Origin: Phenylobacterium sp.
Lineage (GTDB): Bacteria > Pseudomonadota > Alphaproteobacteria > Caulobacterales > Caulobacteraceae
Assembly (NCBI RefSeq): GCF_030651185.1
Contig: NZ_JAUSCJ010000006.1
Span: forward strand, 124,001 to 188,000
Direction of reading: 5' to 3'
Length of the DNA stretch: 64,000 bases
Position numbers and translations under genes: made by a program. Positions 53,525-62,589 of the stretch are shown in pieces. Each line of letters begins with the position of its first letter. Position 1 is the first letter of the stretch. The notes beneath the pieces were generated by a model, which did not search any database, was not told the DNA's origin, and saw nothing but the letters and a program-made list of their open reading frames with translations.

Positions 53525-54390
53525 GCCTGACCCTGCTGCAGGCCTGGCAGGGCGCCAAGCGGCGCCTGGAGGCCGCCAACCTGGATGGCCCGGTCATCGA
53601 GGCGCGCCTGCTGGTGGAGGCCGCCGCCGACGCCACCCGCGCCGACATCGTCGCCGATCCCTACCGCGAGCTGACCGCGGCGCAGGAGGCGACCCTGGAC
53701 GACTACCTGCAGCGCCGCGAGAAGCGCGAGCCGGTGAGCCACATCCTGGGCCGCAAGGGCTTCTGGAAGATCATGCTGTCGGTGACGCCCGACGTGTTGA
53801 CCCCGCGCCCCGACACCGAAACCATCATGGACGCCGTCCTGCCAGCCTTCCCGGAAGAGATGGCGTTCTCCATCCTCGACCTCGGGGTCGGCTCCGGGGC
53901 GATCATCCTGGCGATCCTCTCCGAGCGGCCTGCGGCCAAGGGCCTGGGCATCGACGTCTCCGAGGAAGCCCTGGCCGTCGCCCGCGAGAACGCCGCCAAT
54001 CTGGGCCTTGCCGGGCGCCTGGCCCTGCTGCGAGGCGACTGGACGGCGGGCCTGGGGGACGCGAGCTTCGACCTGGTGGTCTCCAACCCCCCCTATATCG
54101 CCACCGAGGTGATCGAGACCCTGGAGCCGGAGGTGCGCGACCACGAACCGCGCCTGGCCCTGGACGGCGGGGTCGACGGCCTGGACCACTATCGCCTGCT
54201 GGCCCCGGAAATTCTCCGGGTGCTGAAGCCCGGCGGCATGTTCGCCGTGGAGATCGGCTTTGACCAGAAAGCCGCCGTCGAGGACCTGTTCAGGTCGGCA
54301 GGCGCGCAGGGGGTGGCGACCATCCCAGATCTCTCCACACGCGACCGCGTTGTCATAGGCACGAAAAACCCCTTGGAAATTCGGGGCTGA
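53521..54390 (+). CDS. prmC: Release factor glutamine methyltransferase PrmC (HemK)
   Basis: N5-methylates the Gln of the GGQ motif in RF1/RF2, with SAM. 289 residues: helical N-domain with REPVSHILGRKGFWKI and TPDVLTPRPDTETIMD, SAM motif ILDLGVGSGAIILAIL (about 120), and catalytic NPPYIATEVIETLEPEVRDHEP (about 182). The substrate gene prfA lies upstream. Coupled to MOSC by a four-base overlap. Confidence 0.95.
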   Translation: MSLTLLQAWQGAKRRLEAANLDGPVIEARLLVEAAADATRADIVADPYRELTAAQEATLDDYLQRREKREPVSHILGRKGFWKIMLSVTPDVLTPRPDTETIMDAVLPAFPEEMAFSILDLGVGSGAIILAILSERPAAKGLGIDVSEEALAVARENAANLGLAGRLALLRGDWTAGLGDASFDLVVSNPPYIATEVIETLEPEVRDHEPRLALDGGVDGLDHYRLLAPEILRVLKPGGMFAVEIGFDQKAAVEDLFRSAGAQGVATIPDLSTRDRVVIGTKNPLEIRG

Positions 54391-54641
54391 ATCGCTAGAT
54401 CAGATACCTGTCTCCACCCAATTCGTCGGCGCCCGGGGTTCGGCCTCCTGAAAAGCAGGAATCGAGCACCACACCGACAGGCGCGGCTTTAAGTGGCGCT
54501 CGCCTCAAGTCAGGGCGGAAGACGGGGAACACTTACGTCTTCAACACGAATTCTCGGGGCCTCGGGTCCTGAGCAAGACGAAAAGGCAAGCCCGCGCAAT
54601 CCTGGCATGAGCTGGAGCGCCGGCGGAACGGTTAGCGAATA

Positions 54642-55754
54642 ATGAGAGATTTCAAGGGTATGAAGCGTCAGCGCGGTCGCAATCGCGGCGGCGGTGGCGG
54701 TGGCGGCGGCGGGAAACCGCAGCAGCAGAACGCCAACCGGGCGTTCGATTCCAACGGGCCGGAAGGCTCGAAGGTCCGCGGCAACGCTCAGCACGTCTTC
54801 GAAAAATACCAGCAGTTGGCGCGAGACGCCTCCACGGCCGGGGACCGGGTCCTCGCCGAGAACTACCTGCAGCACGCAGAACACTATTTCCGGGTCGTGC
54901 GCGCCATGCAGCCGACTCGGGCGGCCAGCGAGATTCTGGGCCGCGATCAATTCTCCTCCGGTTTCGACATCGACTTCGAGGACGAGAGCGGCGCCCAGGC
55001 CGCGGCCCAGGCCGACGCCGACGCCGCTGAGAAGGCCGACAAGGAAGAAGCTGCTGGCGAGGGCGGCGGTGAATCAGTCGAAGCGCGCGGCGCCAATGGC
55101 TGGCAGGACCGTCCGCAGAACGAGAACCGCAGCCGCGACGACCGTCCCCGCGACCAGGACCGCAATCGTGACGACCGCCCGCGCGGCGACCGTCAGGACC
55201 GCAACGACCGTCCGCGTGACGATCGGCCCCGGGATGACCGGCCTCGTGATGACCGTCCCCGCGACGAGAACCGCAATCGCGACGATCGCCCGCGTGAAGA
55301 CCGTCCGCGCGAAGACCGCCCACGGGATGACCGCCCCCGCGAGGACCGCCCGCAGGGTGAGAACCGTCCGCAGGGCGAGAACCGCAACCGCGACGACCGT
55401 CCCCGTGACGACCGTCCGCGCCGCGACCGCTGGCGTGACCGCGACGACCGTCCGCCGCGCGAGGACCGCCCCGAGCGCGATCCGCTGGCCGTGGTCGAAC
55501 CGCAGGCCACGCCGCTGGTGGCGCCCGAGCCCCGCAGCTCTCCCGTTCTGCGGGACGACGACGGCGGCGAGAGCCACGCCCCGGCGTTCCTGAAGGCCCC
55601 GACAACGACGCGAGCGCCCCGCGCCCCCAAGGCCGAGACGCCCGCGCCCGCCGCCTCGGCTGATGAAGCGCCGGCCAAGCCCAAGCGTCGCCGCGCCCCG
55701 CGCAGCTTCGAGGGTGGCGAAGGCGGACCGCCTTCCGAGACCGAAGACGCATAG
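54642..55754 (+). CDS. DUF4167 protein with Arg-Asp-rich repeat tail
   Basis: 370 residues. The DUF4167 domain is at the N-terminus (about 35-110: SNGPEGSKVRGNAQHVFEKYQQLARDA, DRVLAENYLQHAEHYFR), preceded by a Gly-rich stretch. A long low-complexity region follows (about 163-290) with a DDRPR/DRPRD motif tandemly repeated, giving a highly charged, disordered tail, then a Pro/Ala-rich end. Many Alphaproteobacteria have a DUF4167 protein between prmC and clpB; its function is unknown, though RNA binding is suggested by the Arg-rich tail. Confidence 0.85.
   Translation: MRDFKGMKRQRGRNRGGGGGGGGGKPQQQNANRAFDSNGPEGSKVRGNAQHVFEKYQQLARDASTAGDRVLAENYLQHAEHYFRVVRAMQPTRAASEILGRDQFSSGFDIDFEDESGAQAAAQADADAAEKADKEEAAGEGGGESVEARGANGWQDRPQNENRSRDDRPRDQDRNRDDRPRGDRQDRNDRPRDDRPRDDRPRDDRPRDENRNRDDRPREDRPREDRPRDDRPREDRPQGENRPQGENRNRDDRPRDDRPRRDRWRDRDDRPPREDRPERDPLAVVEPQATPLVAPEPRSSPVLRDDDGGESHAPAFLKAPTTTRAPRAPKAETPAPAASADEAPAKPKRRRAPRSFEGGEGGPPSETEDA
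55130..55480 (+). repeat. Tandem 15-base coding repeats in the DUF4167 gene
   Basis: Roughly 20 imperfect units encoding R-D-D-R-P and R-E-D-R-P (period 15 bases, e.g. CGTGACGACCGTCCC). The amino-acid pattern is far better conserved than the third codon positions, so the repeat is held by selection on protein sequence or is old. It is not a CRISPR array because there are no spacers. Confidence 0.85.
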
Positions 55755-55860
55755 GACTAGGGCTTGGGCCGGGATCGATGATCCCGGCCTTCGCATTTGG
55801 GGCCTTCGTCACCATATTCCGCTTGTTGCGGGAAGCCGCGCGGACAGGTAGCCAAGAGAC

Positions 55861-56337
55861 ATGGGAACCGAGTGCCACCACGAGGACGGCGCGCATCCGG
55901 GCATCAAGGGTGTGGACCTGCGCCATGCCCTGACCGCCGCCGAGAGCCGCTGCGCGCAGACCCAGGAGCGCCTGACCACCCCGCGTCGCCGGGTGCTGGA
56001 ACTGCTGCTGGAGGCCAACGGTCCGCTGAAAGCCTATGACCTGATCGCCGCCTTCGGCGCGCATGGGGAGCCGGCCAAGCCCCCCACCGTCTATCGCGCG
56101 CTGGAATTCCTCGAGCGCCTGGGTTTCGCACATCGCATCGAGAGCCTGAACGCCTACGTCCCCTGCCGCCGCGACGACCAGGGCCATAGGGCCGCCTTCC
56201 TGATCTGCGAGTGCTGCGGCGCGGCCGAGGAGTTCGAACCCGACCTCGACGCCCAGATCGCCGCCGCCGCCCCGGCGGGATACGTGGTCCGCGCGGTGAC
56301 GCTGGAAGCGCGCGGACTTTGTCTCGCGTGTCAGTGA
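55861..56337 (+). CDS. Fur-family regulator, Zur-like
   Basis: Metal-dependent repressor of the Fur superfamily, 158 residues. Winged-helix with TTPRRRVLELLLEANGPLKAYDLIAAF and PTVYRALEFLERLGFAHRI (about 40-100); structural zinc pair CECCG (about 119-122) and C-terminal CLACQ (about 155-158). Cys/His rich N-terminus (ECHHEDGAHPG) favours the zinc-sensing Zur type over Fur. No znu or tonB target lies adjacent, so the regulon must be elsewhere. Copy 2 of the 123-base repeat starts 20 bases after its stop. Confidence 0.85.
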   Translation: MGTECHHEDGAHPGIKGVDLRHALTAAESRCAQTQERLTTPRRRVLELLLEANGPLKAYDLIAAFGAHGEPAKPPTVYRALEFLERLGFAHRIESLNAYVPCRRDDQGHRAAFLICECCGAAEEFEPDLDAQIAAAAPAGYVVRAVTLEARGLCLACQ

Positions 56338-56356
56338 CCGCGTTTATTTCTTGATC

Positions 56357-56479
56357 GTCATGGCCGGGCTTGTCCCGGCCATCCATGATCTCCGTGGTTC
56401 AGCAAGAGGACTTGGCGTCCGCAGCGCGATCTGCGGTGGGGCGGAGACCATGGGTCCCCGGGACAAGCCCGGGGATGAC
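56357..56479. repeat. Double-hairpin intergenic repeat, copy 2 (123 bases)
   Basis: Same build and exact length as copy 1 (42701-42823): GTCATGGCCGGG-type left arm, right arm ending CCCGGGGATGAC, each with a hairpin around CTTGT/ACAAG. The centre (about 45 bases) differs from copy 1. It lies between a Zur-like gene and a convergent GNAT gene. Confidence 0.85.
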
Positions 56480-56487
56480 GATTCATT

Positions 56488-56976
56488 TCAAAACCTCAAC
56501 CGGGCCATCGCGACGGAGTCGGCATAGGCGCCGTCGCGCCAGGCATAGTTCCGGAACACCCCTTCCCGCTCGAAGCCGAAGCGTTCGTACAGCGCCATGG
56601 CGCGGGTATTGTCGGACCAGACGTTCAGTTCCAACCGCTTCAGGTTCAACCAGTTGTCGGCCTGTCCGATCAGGGCGCCCAGCAGGGCTGAGCCTGCGCC
56701 GCGGCCGGCATAGGCGTCGTGCACGGCCATGCCGATGGAGCCGGCATGGGCTCGGCGGTTCTCGAACCGGTTAAGGGTGGCCGAGCCAATGGTCTTGCCG
56801 TCGATGACCGCCACCAAGTGCAGATCCCCACCTGTTGCCGACGCGCGCTTCTGGCGGGCCTCCAGGCTGACGAAGGGCATCTGCAGCGTGCCCCAGATGG
56901 CGCGCGGCTGGTTCAGCAGCTCGGTGATGTCGGCCATGTCCGTGGGCTCTCGCGCCCGGATCAGGATGTCGCTCAT
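56488..56976 (-). CDS. GNAT-family N-acetyltransferase
   Basis: 162-residue GNAT acetyltransferase. The start chosen is ATG 56976 (MSDILIRAREPTDM) with GGAGAGAG upstream; the frame is open further but enters the leader region. Acetyl-CoA binding motif A as GMAVHDAYAGRGAGSALLGALIG (about 82-104, RGxGxG/A-type), then LNVWSDNTRAMALYERFGFEREG. Similar to RimI/YhhY-type transferases; the substrate is unknown. The 5' leader contains a terminator-like hairpin. Confidence 0.88.
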   Translation of the reverse strand: MSDILIRAREPTDMADITELLNQPRAIWGTLQMPFVSLEARQKRASATGGDLHLVAVIDGKTIGSATLNRFENRRAHAGSIGMAVHDAYAGRGAGSALLGALIGQADNWLNLKRLELNVWSDNTRAMALYERFGFEREGVFRNYAWRDGAYADSVAMARLRF

Positions 56977-57013
56977 GGTCTCTCTCCAAAAGAACCGGCG
57001 GAGAGGGCCCATG

Positions 57014-57042
57014 AAAAAGCCCCGTCCGTCGCCGGCGGGGCT
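57014..57042 (-). terminator. Terminator-like hairpin in the GNAT leader
   Basis: On the minus strand AGCCCCG pairs with CGGGGCT (57042-57036 and 57024-57018) around a loop that can add a CCG/CGG pair, followed by TTTTT (57018-57014). It lies 38 bases upstream of the GNAT start. It may be an attenuator or the end of a transcript read from beyond 57180. Confidence 0.55.
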
Positions 57043-57178
57043 GGTGGTCTGCGTGTGTCGTCGAAATCCTAGCGCACAGCAGCTCTCACCAGCCCGGTCC
57101 GGGCGGTGCAAATCTGCATATGGGTCGCTAGGCTGCGCATGATGTGAGACTAGCGACTGGCGAGCGCTGCTGGAACCC

Positions 57179-57604
57179 ATGATCGAAGTCACCCCCGACA
57201 TCACCCTGAACGACGACGAGGTCCAGGAGCGGTTCATCCGCGCCGCGGGTCCCGGCGGGCAGAACGTCAACAAGGTGTCGACGGCGGTGGAGCTGCGCTT
57301 CGACGTGCGTGGCTCGCCGTCCCTGCCCAATGACGTGGCCATCCGGCTGATGAAGCTGGGCGGGCGGAAGATCACCCTGGACGGCGTTCTGGTGCTGGTG
57401 GCCATGACCCACCGGACACAGGAGCGGAACCGCGCCGATGCGCTCGCACGCCTGCTGGACCTGATCCGTGAAGCGGCCAAGCCGCCGCCGCCGCCCCGCA
57501 AGAAGACCAAGGTCAGCAAGGCGGCCAAGGCCCGGCGCGTGGACTCCAAGGTCAAGCGCGGCGGGGTCAAGGCGACGCGAGGGAAGGTGCGCGGGGACGA
57601 CTAG
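57179..57604 (+). CDS. arfB: Ribosome-rescue release factor-like hydrolase ArfB
   Basis: Rescues stalled ribosomes by hydrolysing peptidyl-tRNA without a codon. 141 residues: a single GGQ domain with FIRAAGPGGQNVNKVSTAVELRF (Gln about 29), no codon-recognition domain, and a basic C-terminal tail (KKTKVSKAAKARRV), which in this family enters the mRNA channel. Start ATG 57179. Divergent from GNAT. Confidence 0.92.
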   Translation: MIEVTPDITLNDDEVQERFIRAAGPGGQNVNKVSTAVELRFDVRGSPSLPNDVAIRLMKLGGRKITLDGVLVLVAMTHRTQERNRADALARLLDLIREAAKPPPPPRKKTKVSKAAKARRVDSKVKRGGVKATRGKVRGDD

Positions 57605-57666
57605 CAGCATCTTCGCCACGAAGACCCTTGGCGCACGCCCCTCCCCTTGCCTATGGTGCGCGCGAC

Positions 57667-58212
57667 ATGACCCCCGCTCGTCTCCTGCTCATCTCCGCTG
57701 CCCTCGTTGGGCTTTCGGCCTGCGCCACCACAGCTCCGCTGGGTCCGCCGCCGCCGCCGCCGCCCGGTATGGGCGGCCCGCCGTCCGCCGGGGTGTTCCG
57801 TCCCGCCGACTTCGCCTGGTCGGCGGTGCCTGGCCGGGGCCGCATCGACGGACGCATGACCTTCCGCAGCGGTGTGTCGCGTTACACCTGCGCCGGCGCC
57901 GGGGTGGTGCTTACGCCCGAGACGCTGTGGACCCGCAGGCGGATGACCATCCTCTACAACTCGCCCGACCGCGCGGCTCTGCCGGCCGAACAGGTCCGGG
58001 CCCGCACGCCCTCGGCCCCCAGCGGCGACTATTCAGCCTTCGTGCGCCGCACCACCTGCGATGACGCCGACCATTTCAGCTTCCAGGGCCTGGCCAATGG
58101 GGCATGGTTCGTGATCACGGTCGCCAAGCCCGTGGGCGGCAATGGCCCGGACATGGCGATCATGCGCCGCGTGGAAATCCGCGCAGGCCGGCCGGTGGCG
58201 ATCGAGCTTTAA
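57667..58212 (+). CDS. Predicted lipoprotein of unknown function
   Basis: 181 residues with lipobox LSAC (Cys19), a Pro-rich linker (PPPPPPPGMGGPP), then a domain with RPADFAWSAVPGRGRIDGRMTF, YTCAGAGVVLTPETLW, and two cysteines in VRRTTCDDADHFSFQGL. This may be a carboxypeptidase-regulatory-like or beta-sandwich domain, but I cannot place the family. The start chosen is ATG 57667; the longer frame adds non-signal residues. Confidence 0.7.
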   Translation: MTPARLLLISAALVGLSACATTAPLGPPPPPPPGMGGPPSAGVFRPADFAWSAVPGRGRIDGRMTFRSGVSRYTCAGAGVVLTPETLWTRRRMTILYNSPDRAALPAEQVRARTPSAPSGDYSAFVRRTTCDDADHFSFQGLANGAWFVITVAKPVGGNGPDMAIMRRVEIRAGRPVAIEL

Positions 58213-58218
58213 GTTCTG

Positions 58219-58243
58219 CTCGTCCCGGCCAGGCCGGGACGAG
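58219..58243. repeat. Perfect 12-base palindrome between convergent genes
   Basis: CTCGTCCCGGCC (58219-58230), one base, then GGCCGGGACGAG (58232-58243). It lies between a lipoprotein gene and a convergent small gene and could stop both transcripts, although no T-run is present. The GGCCGGG/CCCGGCC core resembles the small hairpins in the 123-base repeats. Confidence 0.7.
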
Positions 58244-58252
58244 TGAGGTTGC

Positions 58253-58591
58253 CTAGAACCGTGCGGCGCCGCGCTTCTCGGGTTCAGCCAGTTCAGAGTC
58301 GAGCATGTCGGCCACGCGCACCAGGAATTCCTGGCGGCGCGCCGCCGCGGCGATAGGGTCGGGGGTGTTCTTCACCGCCTGGGACGCGTCCTTCTTGGCT
58401 TCCGAACGCAGGCGCTCGATGACGGCGGCGAGGTGACCTTCGGCCTTGCGGGCGTCCATCAGGGCGGCGTGCGAGCGGGTTTCCGAGATGCGCTTGTTGA
58501 GCTGGGCTTCGATATCCGACCCGGCCTCGACCCGCGACGCCATGGTGGCGAAATCGCGGACGTACATCTGGATGAATTGTTCCTCGGGCAT
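58253..58591 (-). CDS. Small helical hypothetical protein
   Basis: 112 residues, almost entirely charged amphipathic helix (RISETRSHAALMDARKAEGHL and following EVIERLRSEAKKDASQAV-like stretch), no signal peptide. Coiled coil likely. Function unknown. Start ATG 58591 (MPEEQFIQMYV). Confidence 0.65.
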   Translation of the reverse strand: MPEEQFIQMYVRDFATMASRVEAGSDIEAQLNKRISETRSHAALMDARKAEGHLAAVIERLRSEAKKDASQAVKNTPDPIAAAARRQEFLVRVADMLDSELAEPEKRGAARF

Positions 58592-58759
58592 CGTGCCGAC
58601 TCCTTACTGGTCTTGGAAAACGCGCGAACGCTCGCAGACGCGAACAGCAGGGGCGCGATCAGTCATAAGCCCCTTTAGCACAGATTGGCGGCCTTTGCCG
58701 AACTAACCCATTACCAAGGCGTTAAGCCCTGTGGGACGGATACCTCAGGGAGAGACTTG

Positions 58760-59164
58760 ATGCGCAGATTGATCACTATCGGGTTGGCCGCCGTCTCGGT
58801 GGCCGCCGCCGCCGGCGTCGGCGCGGCGTCCGCCCAGCCTTACGGCTACGGACAGTACAATGACCGCGACCGCGACGGCGTCAGCGATCGATACGATCGC
58901 GACCGTGACGGTGACGGCATCCGCAATCGCAACGACCGGGACCGCGACAACGACGGCATCCGCAATCGCAACGACCGCTATGACAACCGCTATGGCCGCT
59001 GGGACCACCGGTGGGGCCGCCAGCCGGCTCCGCCGCCGCGCCACTGGCGTCATACCAACAGCTGGTACGGGCATGTCCGCGCCTGCCAGATTCGCTACCG
59101 CAGCTACAACCCGGCCCGGGATATGTACTTCACGGGTCGCGTCTGGACCCGCTGCCGGCTCTAG
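58760..59164 (+). CDS. Secreted protein with Asp/Arg repeats and BA14K-like C-terminus
   Basis: 134 residues, start ATG 58760 (MRRLITIGLAAVSV), signal peptide ending ASA-QP. Then DRDRDGVSDRYDRDRDGDGIRNRN style repeats, reminiscent of thrombospondin type 3 calcium-binding repeats (DxDxDG); then the C-terminal VRACQIRYRSYNPARDMYF and WTRC, matching the BA14K domain pattern (Cys, YRSYNP, final Cys). Likely periplasmic or surface protein. Followed by a strong terminator. Confidence 0.7.
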   Translation: MRRLITIGLAAVSVAAAAGVGAASAQPYGYGQYNDRDRDGVSDRYDRDRDGDGIRNRNDRDRDNDGIRNRNDRYDNRYGRWDHRWGRQPAPPPRHWRHTNSWYGHVRACQIRYRSYNPARDMYFTGRVWTRCRL

Positions 59165-59188
59165 GCTGATCTGACCCGCCGCAACATC

Positions 59189-59221
59189 AGGTCCCGCTCA
59201 TCGCTGAGCGGGACCTTTTTT
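59189..59221 (+). terminator. Rho-independent terminator after the BA14K-like gene
   Basis: AGGTCCCGCTC (59189-59199) pairs with GAGCGGGACCT (59206-59216), loop of 6, followed by TTTTT. It lies 25 bases after the stop and sits at the end of the convergent clpB gene. Confidence 0.85.
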
Positions 59222-59224
59222 ACG

Positions 59225-61807
<2,583 letters not shown>

Positions 61808-61916
61808 GAGGTCCCCTCGTAAGGCGGATTAGCGGGGCCGCCTTGATCAAGCGCAACCTCCACGGCCTCGATGTAGGTGTGGCCCTTTCGCCACACAAGC
61901 GTGTCAGCCAGAAAAG

Positions 61917-62540
61917 TCAGACGCGGGCGGCGAGCTGGGCTTTCAGCGCCGCGTTCTCGGCTTCCAGGTCGGTGACGCGCTGGCGCATGGGTCCCAGGAC
62001 CGTCTCGATCTCCGGGCCGGTGAACCGGCGCGTGATGTGCTGGGGACAGTTCCAGTCGAAGGCCTCCAGCCTCAGGACGAAGCCGCGTTCGGGTCGCCCC
62101 TTGTAGCCAGGATCCACCAGCCGCGCGGCGAGGTCCGGATCGGCGGCCAGGTCGCGGGCCTCCATGTGGGCCAGGATCTTCAGGCGCGCCTGGTTCGGAT
62201 AATCCATCAGGATCAGGGCTACCCGGTCGTCGGCGCCGATGTTGCCGAGGCTGATGTACTGGCGGTTGCCACGATAGTCGGCGAACCCCAGGGTGGTCTC
62301 GTCCAGCACCCGCAGGAAGCCCGGCGGCCCGCCGCGATGCTGCACATAGGGCCAGCCGCTCTGCGAGACGCTGGCCAGATAGAAGCTGTCGCGCGCGCCG
62401 ATGAAGGCCGCCTCGTTGTCCGTGAACCGGTCGGAAGTCCGGCTCCCCTCGAACCGCTCCCAGATCTGACGCGCGCCGTTGGCCGCCTGGGCGGCCTGGA
62501 CGCTGGGGGTCGCGAGCAGGTCGAGGTATTCGTAGGCCAT
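61917..62540 (-). CDS. Pyridoxamine 5'-phosphate oxidase-fold protein
   Basis: 207 residues, a split-beta-barrel flavin-binding protein of the PNPOx-like group. N-terminal FIGARDSFYLASVSQSGWPYVQHRGGPPGFLRVLDE, then ADYRGNRQYISLGNIGADDRVALILMDY, typical of the group that binds FMN or F420 and acts as oxidoreductase or sensor. The start chosen is ATG 62540 (MAYEYLDLLATP) with GGAGCG upstream. The C-terminus is a coiled coil (VTDLEAENAALKAQLAA). Substrate unknown. Lies downstream of the sulfatase on the same strand, 49 bases away. Confidence 0.82.
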   Translation of the reverse strand: MAYEYLDLLATPSVQAAQAANGARQIWERFEGSRTSDRFTDNEAAFIGARDSFYLASVSQSGWPYVQHRGGPPGFLRVLDETTLGFADYRGNRQYISLGNIGADDRVALILMDYPNQARLKILAHMEARDLAADPDLAARLVDPGYKGRPERGFVLRLEAFDWNCPQHITRRFTGPEIETVLGPMRQRVTDLEAENAALKAQLAARV

Positions 62541-62589
62541 GGCTGCGCTCCAGGTTCGCCCTGCAAGATAGGCGCTCCCTGGCGAGGCG

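Noticed and set aside
55130..55480. Repeated units taken at first as a CRISPR array
   Set aside because: Units are contiguous, 15 bases, without spacers and encode RDDRP inside a protein gene.
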